Shown here in pieces: positions 1 through 13,600 of a DNA stretch of 64,000 nt. The translations under genes were made by a program, and so were the position numbers. The number at the start of each line of letters is the position of its first letter. Positions within the stretch are counted from its first letter, which is position 1. This DNA is from Daphnia pulex (lineage: Eukaryota; Arthropoda; Branchiopoda; Diplostraca; Daphniidae), in contig NC_060022.1 of NCBI RefSeq assembly GCF_021134715.1, positions 6,825,001 through 6,889,000 on the forward strand, in the 5' to 3' direction. The notes beneath the pieces were generated by a model. The model saw only the letters and a program-made list of their open reading frames with translations, did no database searches and was not told where the DNA came from.

Positions 1-1237
1 GATGCTCAGCCGAGTTAGACACCGCGGTAATAGTTATAGGTTGAATCAGGGGGGCTTCTTTATCTTCAAAGTTCAAATAAGAAAACACGAACGAGCTGCC
101 GTGTGTGCTAAAATGCTATATACTAACCACAATTGCAGAAGAAATAATATTTGTCGGCGGTAGGCCTCCTAATAGTTGTTTGTTGGAGCGCTTCTAGCAG
201 CTTTATGTATCTTCGTATAATAGTATATGTATCCGCCTTATAGCAGGGGAAGCCGTCCATACTGGCATACTGTAATTAACGACGTCAATTTATCTTTTTT
301 TTTTCTATTTTCAGTCTAAACGAACACGACGGGTAAAAAATCGGGAAAGTTACATAATAAGTGGAGACAGAATTTCAATTTCCTAGTTGCCCATGGTCAG
401 GACTCGATTTTTAAAATGCGTCATTTGTATGCCTTTTCCATATTAAAAATTGGATTAGTTAATGTCAATTAACTTGGTGACTTTAAAGGTAATGGCGTAT
501 TGAGGAGGAAAAAAAGGGACTAGAGGAGAAGCTCTAGCGCAAAGATGTAAAAGAGGGTCGAGAGTGAGGAGGAGGAGGTGACGAGTGATGGGAGGCTGGC
601 AGCTATGCCTGTGATCTATTTCTCTTCTATTCGGCACTGGCTAAGGATCTCTCAATTTCCCTGGAAAAGATTATTTTCTCTCCCCTCTTTTTTTTTCCTT
701 CCTCCTTTTTTCCCATTTTATTTTGACATATCCGACCGGCCATTGGTGCGCGCTGTGTATCTCTCTCGTGCCACCCTCGCATTGACTGGCCTATACTATA
801 CTCTTTACTATGCGGATGGTAAAAGTCTTCTTCTTCTCTTTCACCCCCGCTCTCTTCACTCTCCTCCTCCTCCTCCCACCCTGCCTCCCCCGGCCGACAT
901 CCCATCCACTTCATCCGCCCAAACACATTTGGCAGCAGCAGCCCCTCCTCTGACATATTGGTCCCCTCTCGTCTCGTCTAGATCCTTTTGCGCCCGATCC
1001 CGTCGCCATGGATACAGCCTCTTCCGTATCCATCCACCAACTTAGACTTATATACATCCACCATATACTCTCCATCTATGGATTCTCGTCCACAACGAAA
1101 TATACGCCGCGCGTACACGCAGCCCAATGGCTTCGGCTGGATTTGCTACTTTTTCCCCCCATTTTTTTTTCCTTTTTTTCCTTTTTTCTTCCCTGCCTCC
1201 CTAGGGTTTCATCTCTCCATTTGATTTCAACAGAAAA

Positions 1238-1257
1238 GAAGAAGAAGAAGAAGAAGA
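1238..1257. repeat. (GAA)n microsatellite
   Basis: About seven uninterrupted GAA units, followed by further purine-only sequence. It is one of several GAA or TTC runs in the first 19 kb. Confidence 0.85.
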
Positions 1258-4200
1258 GGGAAAAATGTTAAATTCGCTTTGATTAAATACCCTCCACCCA
1301 AATACTTTTTTTCCCCTTTAAAGAAACGAATATTTATAAATGTACATGTTTCCTCCTGACTGGATAGAAGAAGAAGAAGAAAAAAAGGCTATCCGAACAT
1401 TATAAAAGAGGGGGGGGTAGGAGGAGGAGAAGACTGTGTTGTTGTGGTTGTTGTTGTGGAAGTCTAGAGAGAAATCGAGGACGTGCAACATCCAAGTAGC
1501 ATGTATCTAGGAGCTTTGCATCGCATTATAACAAGAAAAAAAAAATAAATTCAAAATATTAGATTTTTTGAAATAAAGAATAAGAAGAAAAAGGGAAATA
1601 TGGCGGGGGGAGAGACTGGCTAGTGGGGGGGTGTGGTGCAGGCACGTTCGACCATTTTCAACAAGAGCTTTTAAGGGTTCTGAAATCAAAAAAGAAAAGA
1701 AAAAAGGGAAACAAAATAGACATAATAAGACGGCAAGGCAACTGTCAGCGACATGATCCGATTCGCTTCTGCCCTTCCAACGACGGTCTCTTATAATCTT
1801 CTTTTCTTCGCCGGAGAGAATATAGAAGAAGAAGAAGAGGGGAAAAAGAAGAACTGCAATAAATAGATGGACGAAAAACATCATCGGGAGAGAAAAAAGT
1901 ACAATCAACTCTAGTGCAGTAGATTCACGCCCGTTTGGCCGGGGGGCCTACATTTCGTGGAAATCATCTCACCATATCGTCAATGGGCGACTGTCAATAT
2001 TTTATTAAACCCAAGCCAAACCGCGCTCGTGTGTGTGTGCATTGTGTAATTCCTGTAGCTGCTTCGTTAAAGGCACACACATCCATCGGGCTGATGAACC
2101 AATAGGGACTCCAGCAAAAAGGCAGAGTTGATGTAACGGTATAGAGAGAGAAATGAACCCATCGACTAGGCTCTAAGGTTTTTGTGATTGTTTCTCCAAC
2201 GAGTTTGTGGGTTACCGTGGCGACGCGCCGACTGACTTGTTCAGACTCTTAATGCCTATATACCCCAGTATACCCTATCCGTACGTTCCGGCCGAATCTG
2301 ATTTCGTGGATGGATATTATTCTTCGATTGGCTGTTATGGTTTTTGTGGAGCACGGCGACGGATGGCTCGGCGGCTGACGATTCGATTCCGCAAGATCTG
2401 CGTAATTGGCCATGATTATACGCATCCTCCTCTTACAGCCAGAAGAAAACAGACAGAGACAGACGTCAACTACGTACGCCTTTGTGGAGATGGAAAGAAA
2501 ATAGGGCAATTTGAAACTCGTCGGCTTTGTAGACGTCATTAATGTAATCCTATTCACTGCTGGCTACATATTCAATGGTGCCATTCCGGCCCAAAAGCTC
2601 CTCCTGCTTCTCTGTAGAAGCTAGACGACATGTAACATGGCTGGTGTTGTTGTTGTCGGCCTTGTGGGACGCAATGTCAGCGGACAGTTCAAACTTCTGA
2701 CTCGCCGGCGCTGCCCTGCACGGACCCTCGTTAGACGCATAGACATCCGTTCGGCCGCATTATCTTCATTTGCAGCAGCAGCACAATGCACTTTATTCTC
2801 TCCAAACTGCTGATGCTGCGGGCTAATCCTTGTCGGTCGGCCATGGACGGCGTGCAGCCGAGGTGAGGATGAGGTCTGCGAAAGCCGTTTCCGTGTGGTT
2901 CCCTGAATTACTGAGGCAAGAAAAACCATCGCAAAAGGCTTTTGTCATCGGCGCAAGTAATTGACCAGCAGCCAAACGCACTTAAGACATTCCCTCGTTT
3001 CTTTGCACTTTATCCTGTGTGCATAATGACGCAGTAAGTTGTATAGCGGTACTACATGATAGACACCAACTTTTGATTGCTTCAATAATCAATATACGCG
3101 CGCTCTGTTCACTCACCGTTAATCAGTTACTAGTTAATGCCAAATCTCTGTGATTCTATTGGCGGAAAATAGCTTCGGAATAATAACAGCCATACTTATG
3201 ACCACTGTAATCATTGATTTGCTGGTATTGTCTGACCAATAAGACATGATCGTTGATTGCTTTGAAAAGAAATCTAAGTGGGTATTGCTCAATTCGAAAG
3301 ATTGATATCATCTTGATTGCTGCGCTGTCTCTTTTTGCGGAAGAAATGGCTCAACTATGTGCCAAGTGGCTACACTATTTTTATCGAGTTCTTTTTTACT
3401 GTGTGTATATGCCGTCGTTTCAATGTGTGGAATAAGTTGGAGAAGGAGCAAAAGAAGCGTTGTGGGCGTCAAGGATATGGCGATCAATAATTCAGCCGGC
3501 CAAAAGACCCACAGAGGCTTCCATTTTTCACGTGATCTCCCATTTTTTTTTTTTTTTTTGCCTCCCTCCCAACCTTTCAGCGGCCATTTCATACAAGTTC
3601 AATTCCTCTTCTATACTAGAGAGTTGCCTTTGGAATCGCCCGCAGACCCAGAGGACCAGCTCTGTTGAAATGGGAGAATTCAAAGAAATAATAATTGGTG
3701 CACGATGCTGCGAATGATTTCATGCGATCCGTTTCCAATTTCGTTAATACATATTTTTATATGCACATTTTTTTTTCCAAGGAAAAAAGTTGGTATATAT
3801 AAGAGTGAGTGGACAATGTCTGGTCCAGACAGGCGCATGCGCTTTCTTATCCGGCATTTTTCCCCCAATAGATTCTTCCGGTGGAGCCAGTATGGCGCAG
3901 CTCGCAACGCCTCCCCTTTCATCCCCCCCCCCCACACGTAAGGGCAAGGAGAAAACTCGGGAGGGATTGACCTCAAAACTTGTTACATACGATACAATGT
4001 ATATGCTATCTTTTTCTTTCGATACATCGTTCCTTATGGTACACATAAAACAAGTATTACATATTGTACTCTCTATTTATATGTCGCATTGGTCCATCAA
4101 TTATTCCAGGCCGTAACCCTTTCTCTTTTGCCTGTTGTCTCATCAATTTACCCTAAAACAGGTGAATTATTACAAGTAAATCCTGTAAACCCAGAACGAA

Positions 4201-5180
4201 CCCCCCAAAAAATGGAAACGAATATTTCTAATCAGCTGTTGATGTTATTATAACCGCGCGAGTTATCGAGAAAAGCATAGCATTAATTGTTCAAGTGTGT
4301 CAGGCCAAAAATAGAACCTTCAATACTCATCTAAATATAACTTCATTAAAAAAATCAATGAAATAGACCTATAATTATAACTTGTTCACCTCATCAACGA
4401 GTCATAAAGCGGAAACTTTACTGATAAATAATAAAAAAGCGATTCTTTTCGTCTTCCGATAACGGGTTCTTATACTATTCTTTAATCTAACTACGGTAAT
4501 CATCTATTACTTGAGAAAAAAAGGTGTAAGAAGCTGTTGCCTTACCATGAAATGATGCGCTGATTGTCGGACGAGGTTTCTCGGCTGGTTATCCCCCCCA
4601 AAAAAAACTTTCTGCGCATGACACTGTAGCAGAAGACGAGTTGAAACGGCGTGCATGACGACGGCGTGGGTTAATACGCACACGGGGAACACATCGGGAG
4701 TCACAGGGCGGCAACACAGAGACCAACACTGGCTGGGGAAATGATGCGGCTGGCGCTCACTCATTAGACTCACCGTCGACTGTCGAGTCGTCAGGACGCG
4801 TCGAGACGACTTCCTCTCTTCATCAGACGCTGGAACCCTTTTGATTGCGAAGACTTTGCTGCCTTTGCTCCCAAAACGCCATCACACAAACCGGCGACCT
4901 CCCCAGCCCACAAGGTGGTCTCGCTCATTGTCTGAGCACGGTAGTACAGACCTTGCATATGCAACCTCACCGTGGCTGCTCTACACATAACTCTAATATA
5001 ACTTGAATCGCATCGCAGAGCTAAGGCAATCCCCTCCCTGTAGGACGCGGCGGGGAGAAAAAGGGAGGGCGAAATGAGTACCGGAATGGTTGGATGCTTT
5101 CACGAGCACAGCCCAGCCCAGCCGCCCGGAGGATTGCGTATTACGCCTTCCCTTCTTTTTTTTTTATTTTCCAATCTCTT

Positions 5181-5206
5181 CTCTCTCTCTCTCTCTCTCT
5201 CTCTCC
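5181..5206. repeat. (TC)13 microsatellite
   Basis: Thirteen uninterrupted TC dinucleotides, preceded by a T-rich stretch, so the whole tract is all pyrimidine on the + strand. Confidence 0.9.
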
Positions 5207-8200
5207 ATGTTGGATATATCCTACACATCGTATATCTATCAATATATGATGTACGTATAGGTATATGTATAGTCATATAAAGAGAAGACATCTTTGCATG
5301 ATAATGGATCATGTTTAATGAAACTCGAACCCTCTGCTGCGCTGCCTCATATGCTGCTGGTTGTATTTTTTGATGAAATGAAAACGCTTCAAAATCAAAA
5401 AGAGAGGGGGAGAAGTTTTTTTGTGTGTGTGTGTTATTGAAGGAAAGGAAGGAAGAAGAAGAATGTATGAGAACACAAGAGGGTCCCCCATATATGCACG
5501 TAACCCTTTTTAACAAAATCTTTCCCCCCCCCCCTGTCCTTACCGTTGACTAAATATACAAGACCGGTAGAAGAGCGTCTCTACTGCCTCCCTAGGTCTA
5601 CAATATCCACAATGAAAAATTGAAAAGGAAAAAAGGAAAAAAAAAAAAATTGGACAAAAAAAGGGGGGTTATCTTTGTGTGTGTCGTCATGATGAAAGAG
5701 AGGGTTATATCTGCCGGCTTGTTGTATAGACCCCAGGTTGATCGAAGAAGAAAAGGTGAGCACCCAGAGAAGAAGACGAAAAAAAAAATTGCTGTGGGAG
5801 AATTTTTTTATTTTTTTTATCGAGGGGGCACCGGGCACCCCATGTACATAGTAGCCCGGCCTGTCTCTCTTCATCTCATCCTTCTTCTGTTCGATAGGTT
5901 TGTTGTATAGTTGAATTAACGGCACCACCTCATAGCCTTTACCTCTGTGTGCTCACATTCAGGAAATAAACCCACGATCACAAAAGCGGAAACGATCATC
6001 CGTAATTGAAATTGACGTACAAAAAATGTCTCACACAGATCGAAACATTATTTATTTTTATCCTTGTTTGCAATCAGGAACATATAAAATACGCTTATTC
6101 TACTTTTACAGCTAATTGCAAAAACAAAGTGTTCGTTAGAGTTTGTTCCGTATAGTTATTAGTCACCGCCACCTACGACAACGTCCATCGTTGGCGCCGC
6201 CGTGATGTCAGAAGGATGGAAAATGGTCCCCATAGCGATCCAGCCGTTCAGTATGTATAGTCTATACGTTGGCATTAATCGCCACCTATTATACAACGCC
6301 AGGAAGTTGTTGTGGCGCCCTAACGAAAGGACTCGACAGCGCCGAGAATGAGCAGGAAGTGATGAATAGAAGCGATGAATAGCCAGACGAGTGTTAATTC
6401 TCGTTCTTTACTAGTTTCAGCTATTCGATGGAAGGGAAACTTGTACGAGAGGGGAAAGAAGAAGAAGAAGGCGCATCATCATTTGGGAGAAAGAGAGAGA
6501 GAGAAAAAATGATTCGGCTGAGGGTACTTTGCTGATGGGTGGGAACAATGAGGCCCAAGAACGACGATCTCTACTATATAGGGCTACTTAATAGATGAGC
6601 TAGAGCCTGCCTGCTTGATGGGTAATACGAGACGAATCAAACGGCATTCATCAACGATGGTCCACTCTCTTTTTCGACAGCCTGAATGCATATGTCCGCC
6701 TATAAAGGCAAGGATATGAGGACTCGCAGCGTGTTACCAACCTCTTGACATTCACACGTGTTCCGAATAGACCCGGAACCGCCTTGTTTTTCCTCCTTTC
6801 CCCATTTGGATATCTAGCTGTTATATAATACAATCAGGGCCCTGCTCACACGTCGTACAGTCTGATGTATATGCACATCAATAGGCCTACTACTTATTAA
6901 CAGATCCCTCAATTGAAAGTTCATGAACTGCTGTGTCTCTACATGAACTGGAGCTTTTTTTGTTCACATGTGAAAAGCAACCGAGTTCCCATTGTGCAAC
7001 TCTTTTATTTTTTTTCTAATGGTACTTGAACCACCCAAACTTGGACTGGAAATAAATTTCCTGAAACAGATGGGTGCAGCACGCCTGCTCTATATTCTCC
7101 AGCAAAGGGATTCCCCCAATATCTATTTCTTTTCTATCACTAAACGGCTGAAGAGGCGACGGGATCCGCCGCTAAACTTTCAAAAAATTTAAAAACACTT
7201 TTTCACGCTCTCGTGAGTTTTCGATGGGCCGATGTAATATTTCTGTTCAGCTGTACATTCACTCATACCGTTGTGGAATTACTCAATATAAAATGAAAGC
7301 AACATAAAATTTAAAAAAATGTCTGATTCAGTTTTGTTTTTTGTTTGATTGGAGTGAAGTATTTCAAACAAATATGTGTTATTTAATGCTCTCCCGGTAA
7401 ACATTTAATTTTGGATATCGTCTACTACGCTAATACCACAAAAAATTCGATCGCTAACACTATTCACTGTTTTTATACCTATACTGGCTATACGGCTATA
7501 TATTGTGAAATTGATAAGATGACTGTTATGATTTTCATCGCCGGTCTAATCGTCTCTCGGCAAGGGCCAGTCATGTGTGTTGCAGACGCGCGTGTTGTCA
7601 CTCTCGATTCGTTTTTTCCCCCCTTCAGACAAGTGACTGCGAGAAACCGGTTGGTTCGCGTTGGTTATCCCAGCGAAAACAAAAACTCTAATAGGATTGT
7701 TGTAGCACTACCTGACATGTATGGTGAACTGTCAAGAAGAAGAAGGTTGGGTGCAGCAGACAGGAGGGCAAGAGCCGACCTGATCTACCGAGCCGTTCAA
7801 ATGTCGCATAGCAAAAGCATCCCGCGATGTCAGCTTATTGATAGCACCACAGAAACATCGGTAGGGAAAAAGACACCGAGACAATGTTCTCTAAGCAACA
7901 ACTGTAAACTGTACAAATACAGTCACGCGCATCTACAATCGCAACGTTGCTCACAGTCAATATCCAGCAAACCGAGTTGAAGTTTGATTCAGAACACAAC
8001 TTTTTAGCCGCATTTAATGTAATAAAAACAAAACTTTGAGTGTACGAATTCCAGTATCTAAAAACAAACAAAAACTATAAGAACAAAAAAATCAGCCAAC
8101 ATCGAAAGTAATTATAAATCAATGAATAAAAGGCCTTGTCATTTTTGGAAATCAGAAATAATATTTTGATCCTATATACGTTTGAAGAAACGTGCAGTTT

Positions 8201-10588
8201 AACTTTTTTTTAACATATTTCTAATTAACACAACGCTCTTGTGTTCATATGCATGTTCACATGCTTCCATTTCGGTTGAATCTTCTATTGCGGCTTCCTC
8301 TCCGCTCCGCTTTCTTTTATTTTGGATTTCATCGATATGACGAGTGTTTATTCTGTAATTAAAAATATATTGGCCATACTTGCACCGCCCTGTTAGAGAG
8401 AGGAATAGGGATTGACAAAGCTTGACATTTCCGCATCTTTTTCCTCACCGCTATTCACCCCTTTGGAGCCCGGCAAACTAAGTTTGAATAAAGGGAATCG
8501 GAGATATGTATTTTCCAGTTAAGAGAATGCGGGCTGTTAGAAGACCGTTCAAGAGTTGGCGGCTTTGGCGCTAACTTTGATTCGCGTATACAGCCCTTGA
8601 CGGTCTTGTATGGAAAGGGGGAAAGTGTAATGAGCCGCAAAGTTAGCAAATAGAGTGGATTGAGTTGGCTGATTATTGGTCCGATAGGGACATGTCTGTG
8701 CTCACTCTGTAATATAGGTGCCGTAAGAAGATGTAGGAAAGAAATTCTTGTTAGTGTTGAAACAAAAGAGTCACTACCGTTATCATTGCTGATGGAATCT
8801 TTTATATAGTGTATGATCTTATAACTCTGCTTTCAAGTTGTCAAAATGGTAGGGAAAGAAGACGCTCAAGCTCCTCTTGGTGTGCGTGTATAACTGTACA
8901 TCTCTCTCCTCTCTCTATACATATGTGAATGCAGATTGTAGACTGTTTGCTGTTCTGTTTGTATACAGCGTGTACTGTACTAGTAGTGGATACCTTGTTG
9001 GTCTTTTATATATGCCATGACATCTCGCTTTCCCTTCCCGTCACTGCTTGAGATAACACAATGCCAATTTTTGACTTTCTTTTGATATGTTGTGACAGAA
9101 GAGACTCTCTTCCGCCTCCTCTTTCATCACCACTACAACACCACTATCCTCAACTTACAGCATTGCCCTATTTATCTCGACTGCATCAAGTCATGTTTGT
9201 TAAGTCGCGCTTGATTTTTCAAATTCTAAAGTATTCAGCGAATACAAAGATCTGGAAATTGAACCTTCACATTTTACCAGTCTAATATTTGGGGCAATAG
9301 TTTGAATTTCTGAATTTTCTTTTGTATTATCATAGAGATGATATCTTGTTTAAAAATGATTATTTTCCCCTTTAAACCTGCTATACATTGTCTTGTGTCG
9401 GATTTGGCACGGCAATCACATGGTTCGATTATAGTCTATTGGCCTTTGGCAATATATCCTGCTTTGAAACCGGCTGAACACGCGTTTTTCGGTTCCAAAG
9501 TACGCCATCAAGTATTCTTTTTATGCTATTGGGTACGTTGGTTATGGTTGGCGGGTTTTTCGAAACCGTGTCGTGTAAACATAAAAAAATGGCGATCATT
9601 GTCATGTGTGATGATAAATATGGAGGCTGCACGTCTTGTTTAGAGAGGTAAACTGGCTTTGAAACGAGCCCCGTCCTATCCATGTACATAGTATCTTATT
9701 ACGACAAATAAAATCACGCAATCCGAGATTCGGTACGCGACCCTCGTTGCGTCGTTCCAGATAGCACGGCGCACCCGGTGCGACGTTTTTCCAGCGCGCT
9801 GCAATACGTGCCATAGTAGTACGCGTACATTGTGTCACGGCTGTGCATATGACGTTATACCGAGTTGTGAGTGCGATCAGAGAGTCGCCCACTCGATTTT
9901 CAAACGAGAAGAAAAGAGAAAAAAAGAGAAAAAAAAGAAGAGAAAAAAGTTGAACGCACAAAACGCCGCCTATAGTTTTTTTGGGCACGCCTTTGATACG
10001 GTTGGTTCAATTGGCATGTGGCAGGCGGGCGGCGTCATCCTTTGGCTCTATTTGGGATTTTCTTTTTCTCTAACCCCTCTGGTTCTTTTATCTTCTTTCG
10101 CCATCTTCAAAGTGACGTGTTCCGTCATGGCACTTTCTTATTGAAACACTGCCGTGTGGTGATGCAGTCAAAAGCAGTCGTGCACTGGCAGATCGCAATC
10201 GGATGGAGATGATGAAAAGAGACGCGACGACCTCTCTTCACTCAGGAAAGAAATCATTCGCCAGTTCAATGCAGGATATTAGACTTATATATATATCGAC
10301 GCGCGTACAGCAACATCCTCTGCCACTTTTCTTTCGTTTTTCTTTTTCTTTTGGGGCTCTCCTTTGCTACCCGCTCAAATTTAATAAATAATACAAGGGA
10401 TCCAAGGCAAAGAAACTAGAAAAGAGGAATCGGAAAAGAAGAAGGAGGAGGAGGGGGAAAAAAATGATTAAAATCACCCAGCCAATGCAATGTGCCCATG
10501 TGGCAACCAAGCAGAAATAAAAATCCCTCAATCACATATCTACGCTATCAAATAGGAAAATATACATAAATATAAGCTTCTTTTTTTT

Positions 10589-10607
10589 TCTTCTTCTTCT
10601 TCTTCTT
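10589..10607. repeat. (TTC)n microsatellite
   Basis: A run of TTC units directly after a run of T, giving an all-pyrimidine tract of about 30 bases. Confidence 0.85.
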
Positions 10608-13600
10608 TGAGTTCCGAATCTCTTCCTCACCCTTCTTCCTCTCTCCTATAAGGTTGTTGGGTTACGCATTCTTCCGGCTCTTGTGTGACTCTCTTCCGCG
10701 CTTTACTCGGTCACGAACGATCGACCAACACCGAGCGCGGTCGTCCAATTACTACATTTGACGTAGCCGACCGAATTGTTCTTAATGTTTCAGTAATTCT
10801 CTCATACCTTCTCCTGTTCTCCTGTTTCTTTTTTCCTTTTGAAAAATAAAGGAAAGAACTTTAAGTTGAGAGTGCAACGCGTGACATAACGACTGGGACG
10901 GACTGCTGGATGGTATATCTATCAAAGAGGAACGACGAATTCGACATAATGGGCGAGAAGGTTTTCAGAGAACACGTGTATATATAGCCTCTATAATTTA
11001 ACGATGGATGTATCTATTGAGTTAATAGAGGCGGCTGCTGCTGGGAATGAAAGCAGCAGCTTTGATAGGGACACAAAACTGCTGTCGACGAGCGTTTTCA
11101 CCTGCAAATGCAAATTCGAAGCCATTGAGACTTTTACTTGGATGAGATAATGCTGCAGATGTTTCAGCTGATGTAACCCTCTCGATTCTTTCCGGGGAGG
11201 TTATCCTCTCCATCTCGTGCCGTGCCTAGTATTATGTTTATGTATGAATCGAAAGAGAAAAGAAACGTAGGCCTATTTAAATTCGATTTTTTTATGTCAA
11301 CTTTTTCAATCTTGTGTAGGCTCACATGCAAACGACAGAACCCCCTCCCCATGCGTCGGTCTATTCAAATGCCGGCGAACAATGAGCGGCAGCACGACTC
11401 TCTCCCGGTGTTGTTCCCCTTGCCTTACGCTTGTAGCCCTCTAGCAGCACAAGGATATGCAAGGCTATATAGGCCTCTCCTCCTGGCTCTACACACGGGG
11501 TTAGAAGGATTGAAGCTGCTCTAGCTCAGGATAGACGATGGAAACTCCATTGTAACTTGTTATATAATAGGTCATTGAAGAATTATGCATGATTTTTTTT
11601 TTTACGCTACGACCGTTACGACTTTACGCATTTGAATTTTTGGATCAAACCATTTTAGATCGCAGCCAATTCAAATAACCAGCTGTTGCTACAATTTCAG
11701 CACGGTATAATCATTTTTTTTCATGAGTTACAGAATGCGTCGATGGAATAAATTTTTTGTAACGGGTTGCTTCAGTTAAATACCTGCCGGACGCGTTTTG
11801 ATTCTACTTCTTTTTAGTGTATCTTGATTGTCGCAGACTAATTGAGCGTTCGAGACTCGTGAGGAAAGCGTACAACACTTACCCATGCGACATAATCTAG
11901 ACATTTAGCTGCAGAAGCCTATCTGCTCGTCGTCAGCCAGGATCTTATATAACAGCTCATAGGCTGGCGCATAGGCCTCCATCTATTATAGAAGAGGCTA
12001 TATGCTCTTCAGTCTTTCCATCTTCATTCCACAGTGCAACTATATGGAAAGGCATATAGGCCTTTCCACAGGGAAGTGATGGGGCTAGTCGTTCAATCAG
12101 GGAGAGGGTAGGGGCAGTCTTATTCGATTAAAAAAAAAAGACCGAACGAAAGTAGAGATCGTTTGAATTTAGTGAAAAATTCAATAGAGCCAGAGGGGGT
12201 CCTCCATTGGCAAATGCATATAGCCTGGCAGCACGTCAAGGGTTATCTTTGCGTTAGCCCATAGATATAGTATGTACATACTACTGTGCAGTGCAGTGTG
12301 CGGCAGGCAGTCAGTCTATAGGGGAGGGATGATGATTTTAATGACTATTTGGTCTGTCGGGTAGCCATTGGAAAATAGACGCTACCACCGGGGTCTTGTC
12401 TACGTGTTAACTTCGCCCCATCGAGATTGCTCCCCCTCTGCTCTCCTATATACATCACGGCTCTCTTTTCTTTCACTCTTTTTTTTTTCTTTTTCTTTTT
12501 CTTTCTCTTTTACCCTCCCGTCAGGCCTTCGCTTTCATAATTTTTTTTCTTTTTAGACTCTCGTCCCTACCCCGTTTCTTTCAACCCTTTTGTCCGGCCA
12601 TGACATTTTTCATTTCACGTCGGAAGCGAAACAATGAGCCATAGACCCAGAGGCAGCAGCAGCAGTTAACTCTCCCTGGGTGCGCTCCACGAAATGAAAA
12701 TAAGTGTCGACGAAAAAAAAAAAGAAAAAGAAAAAAAAAAAACATTTATTTATCTGATTACTATTCGACGATTTTTTTTTCTTTTCCAATTCTTGTCAAA
12801 AATGATATGCTGCAGCAGGCGTGGGTAAACATGGCTTTTTCTGTGTGCTAACTGCGCACTCTGTATATTTTGAGGCTGGTATAGACCATACAAGTACTTA
12901 TATACGTATAGAATATAATTCGAATTGGCTGTGTACATTATTTGGCGTTAGATTTTTTGACTTTCGAATAAGAAACCTAATTCATGCAGTGACGGTGGGT
13001 GAGGTGCTGCTGGCGCTGATTGAATCCATCCCATCGATCCGATCCTGACATTCGCCGTATTTGACAAAAGAATTCCGGCAAACTTTGCGGTTGACGAGAA
13101 AAACAAACAGCGCACGAGCGAATTACCGCGCGCGCCTCGCGCATCATCGCCGTTTCACCGCATCATATTGCACGGTGTTTGGAAACCAATTGAAACGGAG
13201 GTGCACCACATTGATACACAGCAGTAGGCGTGCAATTTTGTTTATTAAAAAAGAAAAGAATAGAAAAAGAAAGTAGAAATAACTTCCATCAGACACATGA
13301 CAACAGACAAAATGTCGCCAATCCGAGAAAAACAAAATTTTTCAACTGGCGATTTTGAATATAATGAAAAGGAAATGCATCAAGCGAGTGACTATGAGTC
13401 ACCGCTGGCGCTAGTGGTGCGATCTAGACTGTATCTAGAAGTGAGAAATATAAGAAACGAGCCAACGAGGGCGTAGGTAATGAGCCAATTCATTAATCAT
13501 TGCAATCATTGACACAGACGGCTGTAAGAGTAATTCCTTTTTGGATATATAAAGGAGTAAGCCAGACTGGCGACTGAACTGGTAGCTCAAGCGTGATGAA

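Noticed and set aside
578..1271. Several overlapping frames rich in Phe, Pro and Ser
   Set aside because: They come from T- and C-rich tracts read as codons; both strands give similar low-complexity frames.
7411..7980. Long open frame of about 189 codons on the plus strand
   Set aside because: The first codon is TTG, the translation has no family resemblance or domain, and no splice or promoter context supports it; it is likely chance.
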